Made by a program: the position numbers and the translations under genes
Part shown: positions 12,430 to 23,045 of the stretch, piece by piece
How the letters are laid out: the number at the start of each line of letters is the position of its first letter
How positions within the stretch are numbered: the stretch's first letter is position 1
Assembly (NCBI GenBank): GCA_964030475.1
Contig: CAXIPT010000011.1
Location: 1,200,733-1,264,732 of the forward strand
DNA from: Tethya wilhelma
Lineage: Eukaryota > Porifera > Demospongiae > Tethyida > Tethyidae
Length of the DNA: 64,000 bases
Reading direction: 5' to 3'
Notes under the pieces: generated by a model
What the model saw: the letters and a program-made list of their open reading frames with translations, nothing else
The model's database searches: none
Told to the model about the DNA's origin: nothing

Positions 12430-12546
12430 ATGACCAAGCTGCTATTGTCCAAAATGGTAGAGAAGAAGAAAGGAGTTATTGTTAACTTAGCTTCGATTGC
12501 GGGCTTGCTCGATTCACCCATGTCTATCCTATATTCAGCCACAAAG
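12430..12546 (+). pseudogene. Isolated HSD17B12-like exon 8 (duplicate)
   Basis: A 117-nt phase-0 exon starts MTKLLLSKMVEKKKG and ends ILYSATK, with the YxxxK catalytic motif of short-chain dehydrogenases. It is flanked by AG and GTAAAT. It matches exon 8 of the pseudogene at 42382-42498. No exons 1-7 precede it on this strand (N gap and Trio-like gene), so it is a stranded copy, real or from assembly. Confidence 0.8.
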
Positions 12547-12832
12547 GTAAATAACTATAACCCTCAATTTATGTTTGCTGAGTAGCTTAAAGTCCATTTG
12601 GTTTGAGAATGCCGCTGGAAATGAAATAATGAGATTTATGGCATACTTTTACTATGGGACAAAATAGCTAACTAGACTGGTAAGTGCAGGAAGCTGAAAA
12701 AGCAATCTCTTTCCAATGGTGCTGAAATTTTGAAATCGGCTCGCTGGATAATAAGAAAGTTTTTCAATTTTTCTACCGGCATTCTAAAACCAGATGGACT
12801 TTAGTAGCTAGGAGCCGAACAACTCATTAATT

Positions 12833-13342
12833 TTACAAGTAGTAAAAATTTTATAAAAATAAGAAGTGTAGGAATGGGCAGTGCGGTTAAAAGCAATGGA
12901 ATTAGACAAGTCTCTGAATTTCAGCACATTACTACTTCATTTTTTGTACCCATCTCTCATCTGTTACCTACATTCTACATGCTTGTTAATTTATCTAAAT
13001 TACTAAAGTGATATTGCTTGCATTGACTCATGAATCTCAAGTCTCTGAATTTCAGCACATTACTACTTCATTTTTTGTACCCATCTCTCATCTGTTACCT
13101 ACATTCTACATGCTTGTTAATTTATCTAAATTACTAAAGTGATATTGCTTGCATTGACTCATGAGCCAAATGGCTGACAATTTTCATTGAATGCAGATGG
13201 AATTCGAACTTGCAATTGACTCATGAAAATGAAATAGTCATGTGCCGAAATTCAGAGACTTGCCTTGTTTCAAACTTTCATTGTTTTTTACCGCACTGCC
13301 CATTCCTACACTTTTCATTTTTATAAAATTTTTACTACTTGT
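12833..13342. mobile_element. Foldback MITE, full copy
   Basis: Terminal inverted repeats of about 100 bp begin CAAGTAGTAAAAATTTT and contain AGGAATGGGCAGTGCGGT; the right end is the reverse complement. The centre holds a 131-bp direct duplication (12908 and 13039). No transposase is encoded. A degenerate relative lies at about 13700-13815. Confidence 0.8.
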
Positions 13343-13880
13343 TAAAAATTAATAATAGTTCCTATCTCGGAGTGTAGAGTTCATCATTATTAGACGACCC
13401 TTACCAGTTATACTTGAAGCTGGAATGTGAAAATGAATGTCACTGCACCGTTTTATTAACTCATGCAGCACTGCATATCAAGAAATAAATTATTCTAAAA
13501 TTATTTACAAATTAATTTATTTTGGTTTTATTTTTTCAGTGCAAAACGCTACAAAGCTAGAACACTTCTCAGTTTAGCCACTTTGTGTAAAAACTGTTAT
13601 GTAGAACATGTTCCTCAACAATTATACACACTGACCAACAGGAAATAAAAAGTAACCACAAAAATGTACCGTGAATACTACAATGGTCATATAGCTATTA
13701 TAATAGTAAAACTTCACAAAAATGAACAGTGCATGTAGTGCTATAAAACGTATTGGAACAAGGCAGGCTGCATGCCAGCAGGTCTCAATTTCAGCACAAC
13801 TACTTCTTCATTTTCATGCACTGTGACATGCATGCTGGATATATAAGGTTTCTTATCCAGTTACCCCTAGTACTCTATAT

Positions 13881-14229
13881 AGTAAAAATTTTATAAAAAT
13901 TAGAAGTGTAGGAATGGGCAGTGCTGTAAAAAGCCAGGTAACAAGGCAAGTCTCTGAATTTCGGCACATGACTACTTCATTTCATTTGCAAGTTTGAATT
14001 CCATCATTATTTCAGTCATTTGGCTCATGAGTCAATGCAAACAATCACTTGACTAATTTGTATGGTGTAGCAAGCATATAGAATGTAGGTACACAGTAAC
14101 TTACAAGAGTTGGATACAAAAATGAAGTAGTCATGTGCCGAAATTCAGAGACTTGCCTTGTTACCTGGCTTTTTACAGCACTGCCCATTCCTACACTTCT
14201 AATTTTTATAAAATTTTTACTATACTTGT
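13881..14229. mobile_element. Foldback MITE, full copy
   Basis: About 115-bp terminal inverted repeats (AGTAAAAATTTTATAAAAA...GGAATGGGCAGTGCTGT) surround a 120-bp centre. Only its left arm is shared with the 40.9-kb locus, so the inverted duplication breaks inside this element. Confidence 0.8.
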
Positions 14230-14587
14230 TCATTCACTTTTTTAAACACCAAGGTGCTGAATTGCATAGAGACAATCACACATGTGCAGCAGAGACTATA
14301 AAAAGCAGGTGTGCGCATGCGCATTATATGCCAAACCGCGTGGTCTATTGACGACCTTTACCTACATCAAAATGACTAAATAAAAAGTACAGTATTTTAT
14401 ATCGAGAGTTTCAAAGCTGCCTAGATTTTGTTTGCTGCTTTTTCGCCAGCAAACGAGTTCAAAAGGACGTACTACAGATGAAATGAAGTCTCACTATATA
14501 GTCAAAGTTGGCTCAATGCCTTTTGTTTGTCTGGAAATCGTGTTCAAGTAAGTCAGTTAGGAAGGAAGTAAGGAAGTAAGGAAGGGG

Positions 14588-14826
14588 AGAACAAAATTGC
14601 ACTGTTGTGGCTTCCCGCCAACGTTCGCTTTAGAGCGCTCTAAAAAGTTTCTGTGAACTTTTTTGGTGCATACAGTTAGAAAAACTGTCTGAAAGAGGCT
14701 CTATATAAGTTTAAAGACTTAACTAACTTTCCTTAAAAGTTTATAAGCATGAACATTTTGTATTGTGTCTATGGGGCAGTCGGCCCATTCCTACTATACG
14801 TACTACCGTACGTATGATAATTATTC
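14588..14826. repeat. Dispersed repeat, inverted relative at 57674-57900
   Basis: It shares blocks with 57674-57900 in the opposite orientation: GTGTCTATGGGGCAG, GGCCCATTCCTACTA, the TACGTACTACCGTACGTA palindrome and a region with AGAGCGCTCT. Copies have diverged. Probably a non-autonomous element; no ORF is seen. The rest of 14230-15072 shows no gene. Confidence 0.6.
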
Positions 14827-15072
14827 AATTATGGTACTGCATGAGTATAGTCATGACAATCATGGAATGATGCCAGACAGCAAAATTCAACACATATTAA
14901 TATTATACATGTATATAGCCTCTATAATAATTATTATTATTAATTGTTAGCTACAGAAACACATGTACAGTGACTGTAAAAGTTAACAACCAAACAATTG
15001 TATAATCACACAAAAGAATTCTCATTTAAAACATATATTGTCTAAGTATATATGCATGTGTACGGGCATGCA

Positions 15073-16510
15073 CTAAAAATTGGTGAATGTAACTACCAGT
15101 CCAATAATAGTGATGACGGTCCCAATAATAAATCCTGGACCCTGTAGTGAGATGTTTAAACCAAATCCTGGGATTCTTGGTTGAAAATGTGACTTTGGTA
15201 TTAAATCAATTCGTTGCGATGACTGAAAAAGTGTGTATTGCAACATACTACCATTTTCATTGGTAATTCTAGCACCATCTACTAATTTTTTTTGCAGTTT
15301 GCGGATGTATCTCCTTAAGTAAGAGTTCATCTTCAGCGCAGCAAGATAAGATGAGATCAGGGCCATCATATCATAAAGACAGTCCAAGCCAATTCGACAG
15401 ATTTCTAGTTGGTCAATGTAATCATGATCATTAATCCATGGCCGTAATAGGGTAGAAAGGTCGAGCACAAAACTGATTAAATATATCACCCATTGTATCA
15501 CAAACCATGAGCGAAAAAGCTTGTAAAAAGGCCGAACTATTGTCAGCCTTGTTTCATAATCAATCATACTGCTATAGTATTGCCACACAACAATATCCCA
15601 GTCTTTCAAATTGTTCTTGTGCAAAGAAGCAGGTAATATATTAGGATATTCCATTACACTATCACTAGAATTGATTTCATTTTCAATGCCACCATTTGTT
15701 ATATCTTTACTTGTCATAAATCGTTTTTTGTCCATTTCGAGCCAGATAGCTCCACATATTGCTGCACCTATAGCCACTATTATGCGCACTATCACAGCCA
15801 TTATGTTAATGATAAATGTAAGAATATGGTAAAGAAACAAAAGTAGTGAAGGTAATTTGTGACAATTGTATTTATGGAATAAGCCTAAGTCCTGATAAAC
15901 TCCAGCTAGTGGAAAAAAAGAAACAAGTATAAACAATATAAAGAAGCATATGATTCCTGCAAACTTTAGACTTGATTGTTTCTTTGATATGAAATTCTTT
16001 GTTGATTGTTTTAAATTAGTTACGAACAATTTCGACCACTTTCCAGTAGTACGAAAGAAGCATGTCATTCCATAGAAGATATACCAATACTCTATCCAGT
16101 GAAAAAATGATGACAAAACTAATACAAGGTTTGAAAAGCGGTGAAATCGTGATTGAAGGTACATGCCTTTGGCCTGACTAACATTGTATTCACCATCAAC
16201 CTCAATACCACATCCAGGATGCAACCCATAGACTAGTTTTGTGATGCGAAGTACACTGAAGCTGATTACAAGTAACATTGTAAGAGTGGCCAAGAGTATT
16301 ATAGCAGTAGTGGATGGTGAACATTTTTTCTGCAAGTTTACAAAACTACGATTATAAACTTGTTACAATCAGCATTTTATTACAATGCCACAGATTCTGA
16401 ATACATAATATAACTATATAAATGCATTAAGTAAAAGTAAACAATTGCTATACCTTGTCAACTTTTGCTTGTTCGTTACTTTCCAAAACAGGTCTTAGCT
16501 CAACCTCCAT
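15073..16510 (-). CDS. Multi-pass (about seven-helix) membrane protein, unknown family
   Basis: Two exons, joined in phase 0: 16454-16510 (start MEVELRPVLESN) and 15073-16329 (KKCSPSTTAIILLATL onward), giving 437 residues. The start is the ATG at 16510, not the TTG-led single-exon frame. Hydrophobic segments: IILLATLTMLLVISFSVL near residue 28; a Trp/Tyr-rich one near 110; FAGIICFFILFILVSFF near 150; two close together near 190-225; FVIQWVIYLISFVL near 300; a weaker one near 350; and a C-terminal GFIIGTVITIIGLVVTF. An ER or plasma-membrane location is likely. Large cytosolic Lys-rich loops and no GPCR DRY or NPxxY motif argue against class A receptors. A gustatory-receptor-like fold is possible but not shown. 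Family unrecognised. Confidence 0.75.
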
Positions 16511-18031
16511 TGTTTTCCACTGTGAAAAAGATGTGAAATTATATAGACTAAGTATAACAAGTCATGCTGCACAAAACTGAGAAATCTTACAACCCTTAAG
16601 TACTAGTAAACTGCATGATACTATGAAAAGAATTATTATAATTGTGACATTACAACATTATTTTTATAAACTTTGGTATACCCAATAGTAAAAACATTCT
16701 TTTTGTTTGTATAATTTATACACCATGATAAAGCATTTTTAATGATATATAATTATACAATGTCATAATCTGTGGTTAATAGAATTCATATTTTAAATTG
16801 GATTCATTACATTCATGCATCATAATCGGCATAATCACAAGCACTTCAATTATACCCTGGGATTTTTTGTATAGTGTACAACTTTTATTATGCATGTTTC
16901 CTGCTAGATGCATGCACAGGCATCTGTACTACAATTACTCAGTGTGCTATAACTTCGGGAATCAGTAAAAAGAAATTAAGCATGTATACATGCACTGGTA
17001 TACTCTTTGGTTAGCTCGGATCAGCAAAATTCAATTAATTTACACCTTAATAATTATTATACTATTAAACTTTGTAACATATGACATGCAGATGATCCTA
17101 GCTGTTTCCACTTATGTCATTTTGCAATCAGGTTACAAACAAAAACTTAATTGTTATCTGGCTACCTGTGTTTCAAAAGAGAGAAGCAGACTCCAGATAG
17201 AAGTGAAATTTCCCCCCTTACTATGCAACAATCAGCAACAATCTGCAGCCAATTAACTGTCCAACAAATTTCTGGGCATTTGAACAAAACTATAGGGGCT
17301 GACCATGCAGAAAATTAATTATAGTTTTGAGGCAACACATGTACAATTTCCATGGTCTTGACATCTGACTTAAGCACTTCCTATAATGAGAAGATGTGAC
17401 AATGAGGTTCGAGGTGGCACTATATAACAACACATGCATCAGCTCAGTTTTAACAAATATTGACCTAAATTATGGGCCATACTCATGGTGGCATATATAT
17501 CATACAGAGAATAGGATCTATAGGATCGATCAGACATTTATTGACATAGTCTCAATAATTACCTACCCTAGCAGTGTTACAACCATATTATATAGAGTGA
17601 ACCTACTGTTGTACTTCCTCTGCACATGTGCATGCATATATACATGTACCTGATTTATTTGCCCTTGGGTATTTTTGTGTATAGTTACTTAATTTATTCA
17701 ATGTATTAGTATACACTCAAGCTATATATAAAAGGAAACAAGAATCATTGAAGGAAATGTATTAATTGGTTTCAATCATCTATTTAATAGGTACTAAGGA
17801 AAGAGGAAAGGTGAAACACCATTGTAGGAAGCCAAAGGGAAGCAATAAGGAAACACATTGTAGGTCCATTCATGCTATTATAGTACTGTTGCTGTAGTGA
17901 GTTCAAAGACTGAGGAAAAACATCTAACCAACAAATAATTACATTGGAAATGTAATGATGAGACACAGGAATGGGAAAATGTCTGGATATGGAAATCAAG
18001 CACGTGTAGTCACTCTTAGTCTAGCAAAATA
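16511..18031. other. Intergenic, no gene seen
   Basis: AT-rich sequence between the membrane protein (its promoter side, 16511 up) and the HSD17B12-like 3' half. Short ORFs lack splice sites or recognisable motifs. Confidence 0.5.
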
Positions 18032-18247
18032 ATCTCTTTGTTTGAGCCATGTGTGTGTGTGCATGTGTTCATTCTTCTTCAGTTGGCATAATTATGGTGC
18101 ATGCTGGCTTGTAAGGTTTAATCTTTTGCTTGATCTCCATATCCAGACATTTTCTCTTTGTTTGAGCCATGTGTGTGTGTGTGTGTTCATTCTTCTTCAG
18201 TTGCATAATTATGGTGCATGCTGGCTTGTAAGGTTTAATCTTTTGTT
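18032..18247. repeat. Direct tandem duplication, about 120-bp unit
   Basis: TCTTTGTTTGAGCCATGTG through GGCTTGTAAGGTTTAATCTTT occurs twice, starting near 18032 and 18152. The copies differ in the GT tract and a few bases. Confidence 0.85.
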
Positions 18248-18372
18248 CTGTGGTGTTGGAATGTCCATAATTATTATTGATTGGTGTTGATATTTGACAG
18301 TATGTACTATTGTGCTTTGTAATCCTAAGAACGTTCATACTGTGCGCTCTCTCTCTCTCTCTCCACGATAAG

Positions 18373-19250
18373 ATGACCAAGCTGGTGTTGCCTAGAATGT
18401 TGAAAAAGAAGAAAGGAGTCCTTGTCAACATGTCTTCACTTGCAGGTTTGCTGGACTCCCCAATGTCGGTGTTGTATTCAGCCACAAAGGTAAATTACAT
18501 CCTGTCTAGTTATCAATAATATTATGTCATCACCTAACTTGACAGCCTCGTTCGATTCTAGGATCCTCCTTTGCTAATATTTTCTCTTATGAAAGGAAAT
18601 ATTCACTTAATTAGGAGCACAACCTATATAGGAACAAGGCTGTTCAAACTTATACAATAAAATGGCCGGTCTTTTTTGCTAACAATTTTTTCACCTTTAG
18701 CTTTTCTCTTAATTGTACATTACAGAGCTTTGTCATTTCTTTCTCTAATGGTCTTCACAAAGAATGCTCTTCCAGGGGAGTCATTGTACAGGTATATTAT
18801 GACTCTGGGTGCATGCGTGCAGCATGCAAGCTTTAATTCCCAATTTAACAAATTCCTTCTTCTTCTTCTTTTGTACATGTCAGTGTGTGATACCTTTTGT
18901 AGTCATGACACCAATGACCAATTGGATTGGTGCTAAACCGGGATTTTTCACTCCTGATACGATCACCTTCACCAGATCAGCAGTGGCCACCATCGGAGTG
19001 CAAAGAATTACACATGGATTCATTGGACATACCTTACAGGTGATAGATAACATTGACAGTGATTCGCTCTATTGTAGTGTCTGTATTAAAGGCTTTACCA
19101 ATTTATTTTATTGTACACACATGTATTAATTTCCAGGCTATCATTATAAGCTATATTCCAACATCTCTGTTCGATTGGGTAGCAGTCTCGGCAGTAACAA
19201 AAATGGGTTACAGAGGACTTGAATCAGAGCAGAAGTCAAAACAAGAATAG
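18373..19250 (+). CDS. HSD17B12-like 3-ketoacyl-CoA reductase, 3' half only (exons 8-11)
   Basis: Four in-phase exons, 18373-18489, 18726-18791, 18884-19039 and 19137-19250, encode 150 residues of the C-terminal half of a 17-beta-HSD type 12 / very-long-chain 3-oxoacyl-CoA reductase. Seen: MTKLVLPRMLKKKKG, SSLAGLL, catalytic VLYSATK (YxxxK), ISFSNGLHKECSSRG, the AKPGFFTPD block and C-terminal EQKSKQE, a KxKxx ER-retrieval signal. Exon lengths (117, 66, 156, 114) match the minus-strand paralogues. Exons 1-7 with the cofactor-binding TGxxxGIG are not found upstream on this strand, so this is a 5'-truncated copy, or its front was lost in assembly. The open frame suggests recent loss. Confidence 0.8.
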
Positions 19251-19601
19251 TTGTCATGCAGTCCCATGGCATAATAGGAGCAGCTATATAGAGACACAGT
19301 CATGTGAAAGTTTATGCTCTTGTATTCATACAATCATATATAGCTCAGCGACATTTGTGATCAATCTGATTTTCAGTGATTTACACCGGGAAAAATATTG
19401 CTTTTACAACTGTTGTGAATGGCATATTGTTTGTTGTGTTTTTGTGTGCATCTGTTGTGAAATTTTTTTTATTGGATAAATAGAGAGATTTTGATGTTTT
19501 AAATCACTTCCTAAAGTTTTACTGTTATTGGACGTATGGCCATTCATAACAGTTCGTAACAGCAATATTTTTTCCTGTGTTAATCATTAAAATTAACACA
19601 A

Positions 19602-20001
19602 GTAGTAAAAATTTCCAAAAAATAAGTTGTGTAGGAATGGGCAGTGCGGTAAAAAGCATTGGAACAAGGCATATCTCTAACTCAATTTCGGCACATGACT
19701 ACTTCATTTTTGTTCTTGATCCCTAATATGGATCCTGAGCTCAGTGTCATAAATACAAAGATCTGTACAACTGTATGTAGTATACAATAGCTTTTATGTT
19801 GCATTGATTATCAGTTAGCTAAGCAGTGGAGTAAACCATAACAAGATAGGCAACTCAAACTGGACTGCCGGCCAAAAGTTGGGCATAAAAAATGAAGTAG
19901 TCATGTGCCGAAATTGAGTTAGAGATATGCCTTGTTCCAATGCTTTTTACCGCACTGCCCATTCCTACACAACTTATTTTTTGGAAATTTTTACTACTTG
20001 T
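19602..20001. mobile_element. Foldback MITE, full copy, followed by an N
   Basis: Inverted repeats of about 110 bp (CAAGTAGTAAAAATTTCC...GGAATGGGCAGTGCGGTAA and reverse complement at 19890-20001) flank a 180-bp centre. A single N at 20002 follows the right end directly. Confidence 0.85.
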
Positions 20002-20607
20002 NGGAGATGTAGCTGTTTGAAAATTTAACCCTTCCTTCACCCTATACAATTACATTAAAATTTTGGCGGGCTCATATTTTTTCAAATTTGAATGAACCTT
20101 GCGGCACGGAACTTTGATGGATTGCTACTGACGATAAAACCACTTTCTGGGAAAGAGTAAGTAGTATGTGGGGTAATTTTGGGGTGCTGATTTCAAATAT
20201 GTGGCTATTTTTTACTTATCTTTTTTAAATTTGTAAATAATGTGTGGTAGAACGTAATCTGGAATGAGTACATGAAAGTAACATCCAGATTTGGAATCAG
20301 CACATTGAAAAATGCTGGTATCAGCTGATTTCATCATGTTTTTTTCAGCGGTATGCTGCGGAGACCTGTGATTTGTGTTATTCCACTTCTACCTCAACCA
20401 TCATCAATTAGTCACTGTCAGTAAGGCTCTCAGGTGCTGTTCCAAGTCCTACTTAACTAGTTGGACTCCAGGAGGATGAAACAGTAAGGCCATCATGGTT
20501 AAATTTTCATCAATTGCATGCACGGTTCAAAGTTCACTGAAACTAGTAAGTGCCAGTATTAATCAATACACTGTGTTTCCCGTTGCTTTATACAGAACTT
20601 ATAAAAT

Positions 20608-21681
20608 ATGGCTGAACCATTCGCAGGTGAATATTGTAAGAAAGTAGGTTTGACAGTTAATCAGTTCTGTGGTGCTAGTACTAGTCCACCAACTGTGAAA
20701 ATTGTGGGCATTACGAAGGGACAGATATACGAACTAAGTCTGATAAGAAAAGCTAGAGCTACTCCTTGGATCAGCTTTTATCAAGATGTACAAGCAATTT
20801 GTGATTCATCGTTCACCATTCCTTTCAATAGCTTCAAAGTGATGGTTGGCAGGCTTGAAAAAAAGTGCTCTCTTTTGATACGAAACAAGCAAAAGCGTGA
20901 ACTAGATACACTGATGGAAGAACCGTTTTGTTGTCATGCACAAAGTATCCCAACTGATGAATCCGATGCTTTTTCCAAAGAAAAGGCTAAAGTTAAAGAG
21001 TTGTCAGCTAAACTACAATCCCTTAGTGTAAGAAATGTTAACAAACGACTTACTGAACGACAGGATCTAAAGCTTGAAGAAGCAAAAACTCAAGTCAGAG
21101 AGATAGAAAGAGAAAGTAAAGATCAAACTAAGACTATTAATAAGTTTGAAAGTCGATTACATTCTGCCCACACATCAGTGCACAATCTTCGCCAAAGACT
21201 CCATCGACCTAGAAAAAAGGATGAGGTAGCTTTACAAGAAAACATGGACATTCGGTCCCAGTTAAATGATGTTGAAGAATTATTTTCATCTAAGATCTTT
21301 GAGCTGGAAGAAAAAATAGAATTGCTCATCACAGAAGTTGAGTTTGCACATCATGAGCGAGATAACCTCTCTGAACGGCTTGATGATCTTCAGTCAAACA
21401 CAGTTCATACAAAGAAAGGTCAAAAGTTTGTTGATGGGGTTCATCAGTGTTGCATAGAATTGCTAGGAATGAACGTTGCAGCCACTCAAGTTGAACCTGT
21501 CATTCGCTCTGTGTTGCTTAATGTTGCTGGGATTGAAGTTGGTGCATTACCTATAAAGTCAAACACTCTGTTGGGTATGTTAGCTGAGATGAAGTGTCTT
21601 GTATGTGAGCAACTCTCGGATGAACTGAGTGTTGATGAGAATGTTAGTGATGGTACTTCCACTGAGTTCAGCAAGAATTAA
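20608..21681 (+). CDS. Coiled-coil protein, possibly transposon-derived
   Basis: A 357-residue single-exon ORF. An acceptor (TTATACAG) 12 bases before the ATG suggests a 5'-UTR intron. The N-terminal 120 residues hold a region with PWISFYQDVQAIC and a Cys/His pair (CCH). Residues 125-270 are strongly coiled coil, rich in Lys, Glu, Arg and Leu (NVNKRLTERQDLKLEEAK, ERDNLSERLDDL). The C-terminus is acidic and hydrophobic. From memory the layout resembles uncharacterised cnidarian and sponge proteins linked to DNA transposons, but no transposase core is visible. No signal peptide or membrane segment. Function unknown. The gap from 20002 to 20607 holds no other gene. Confidence 0.65.
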   Translation: MAEPFAGEYCKKVGLTVNQFCGASTSPPTVKIVGITKGQIYELSLIRKARATPWISFYQDVQAICDSSFTIPFNSFKVMVGRLEKKCSLLIRNKQKRELDTLMEEPFCCHAQSIPTDESDAFSKEKAKVKELSAKLQSLSVRNVNKRLTERQDLKLEEAKTQVREIERESKDQTKTINKFESRLHSAHTSVHNLRQRLHRPRKKDEVALQENMDIRSQLNDVEELFSSKIFELEEKIELLITEVEFAHHERDNLSERLDDLQSNTVHTKKGQKFVDGVHQCCIELLGMNVAATQVEPVIRSVLLNVAGIEVGALPIKSNTLLGMLAEMKCLVCEQLSDELSVDENVSDGTSTEFSKN

Positions 21682-22113
21682 ATGTATATTCATTTGTATT
21701 TTTGTTCTACACCTATTATTATGTGCACTAGCTATATCCATACACACCTATAATGTTTGTTTTCACTAGTCTCAAGAGGTTGTACTGTTCAGATGTAGTG
21801 TAGAGTTTCACCAATAAATTTGAATTTGTACCTAAACAAACACAACACAGAGTGGTGCCGCGTTTTGTATAGTAGATATGTACACGTGAATTTCTTTACA
21901 GTGTCAACTATAAAAAATCATAATTAGACTTTGGAACAAGATATTGGATTCATTCATAGACCAAAATGCTTCTGAATACTTGTACTATTTTAATAAAATA
22001 TAACCTCGTAGCAAATTTTAAGTTTAAAAAATAATCTGACATCGCTAATTACAATTACAATTATTATGGGAGTCGCCACCCCCTGAATAGTGCCCGCCAT
22101 TTTTTTGTTCCTC

Positions 22114-22314
22114 TAATTACCCCGTGCGCGCTTGCGCGCTCAGGGGTAAAGTGTTTGGTCTGGGCAGTCAAATGTCCGCAACTTTTTGGCTTGTTTGGGC
22201 GTTAGGGGCATCTTCAGTGTCTCAAAAGGGATTTGAAAGTTAGGTCTGTTAAAAAAAGTAGCCCCTACGAGTTCGGCGATGCAAAAAGACGTCTTAGAAG
22301 CTAGAAAAACGCTT
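22114..22314. repeat. 201-bp repeat, inverted copy at 27616-27816
   Basis: Near-identical to the reverse complement of 27616-27816, from TAATTACCCCGTGCGCGC to CTAGAAAAACGCTT. It is GC-richer than its surroundings. It lies upstream of the lipase gene; the other copy is in an NDUFA4 intron. Confidence 0.9.
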
Positions 22315-22530
22315 GTTTTCCTTGTTTCAAGATCGCAGAATCAGCGATTTCTGTTTCTGCGCTCTTTCATACCACGTGGCCACTTTGGATTACGTAGTAG
22401 CCAGCAGTCCGTATACTTTCATATTGCAGTATCCGGATTTTGACTCACTGCAAACTACTACATAAGACTCTGTGGGCTTGAGAGATCCTTCACTTGCAGC
22501 GCATGGGTACGAGCTCTCTGAGCTCTTGTT
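22315..22530. repeat. Direct repeat, copy 1
   Basis: The sequence from GTTTTCCTTGTTTCAAGATC to GAGCTCTTGTT recurs at 22622-22838, differing by about one indel. Between the copies are 90 bases and a single N at 22621, so overlapping contig ends are as likely as a real duplication. Confidence 0.9.
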
Positions 22531-22621
22531 AACGTATACTTTCTGACTGACTTTAATACTTGAAAAGGATTATGATTTCCAGACTGAGAACCAGCTAGAA
22601 TGTGTTGAGCCAACTTTGAAN

Positions 22622-22838
22622 GTTTTCCTTGTTTCAAGATCGCAGAATCAGCGATTTCTGTTTCTGCGCTCTTTCATACCACGTGGCCACTTTGGATTAC
22701 GTAGTAGCCAGCAGTCCGTATACTTTCATATTGCAGTATCCGGATTTTGACTCACTGCAAACTACTACATAAGACTCTGTGGGCTTGAGAGATCCTTCAC
22801 TTGCAGCGCACGGGGTACGAGCTCTCTGAGCTCTTGTT
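22622..22838. repeat. Direct repeat, copy 2
   Basis: Second copy of the 22315-22530 unit, starting right after the N at 22621. Confidence 0.9.
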
Positions 22839-23045
22839 GTATCTGTAAAAATGCAACTATGCAAGTCTTATAGCTCTTACATAAAGCCAATTTCTAGCTG
22901 TCATATTAAATGCCCTCAGTTTGTGAATTTTGTGCATGTTATTAAAAAATGTGTTTCCAATAATATACAGTTCCTGGACTACTGGGGTCACGACTTGATG
23001 TTAGAGATTCTCGAATTGGTTTTTGTAGAACAAACAAAAAAGTAG

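Larger units (their letters stand above)
12329..13981. repeat. Left arm of a 1.6-kb inverted duplication
   Basis: By eye, this stretch matches the reverse complement of 40947-42578 almost base for base, apart from the length of the CT/GA tract at its outer end. It carries one HSD17B12-like exon, a full foldback element and a partial one. Identity stops after GACTACTTCATT at 13981. Confidence 0.9.

Noticed and set aside
12256..12585. ORFs running through the N gap
   Set aside because: Translated across undetermined bases and CT repeat; only the exon 12430-12546 is real.
19855..20049. Minus-strand ORF with KIxxVGMGSAVK
   Set aside because: Translation of the MITE terminal repeat; the same peptide appears at each copy (47052, 47447, 14045).
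20900..21681. Minus-strand ORFs inside the coiled-coil gene
   Set aside because: Short shadows of a 357-codon open frame.
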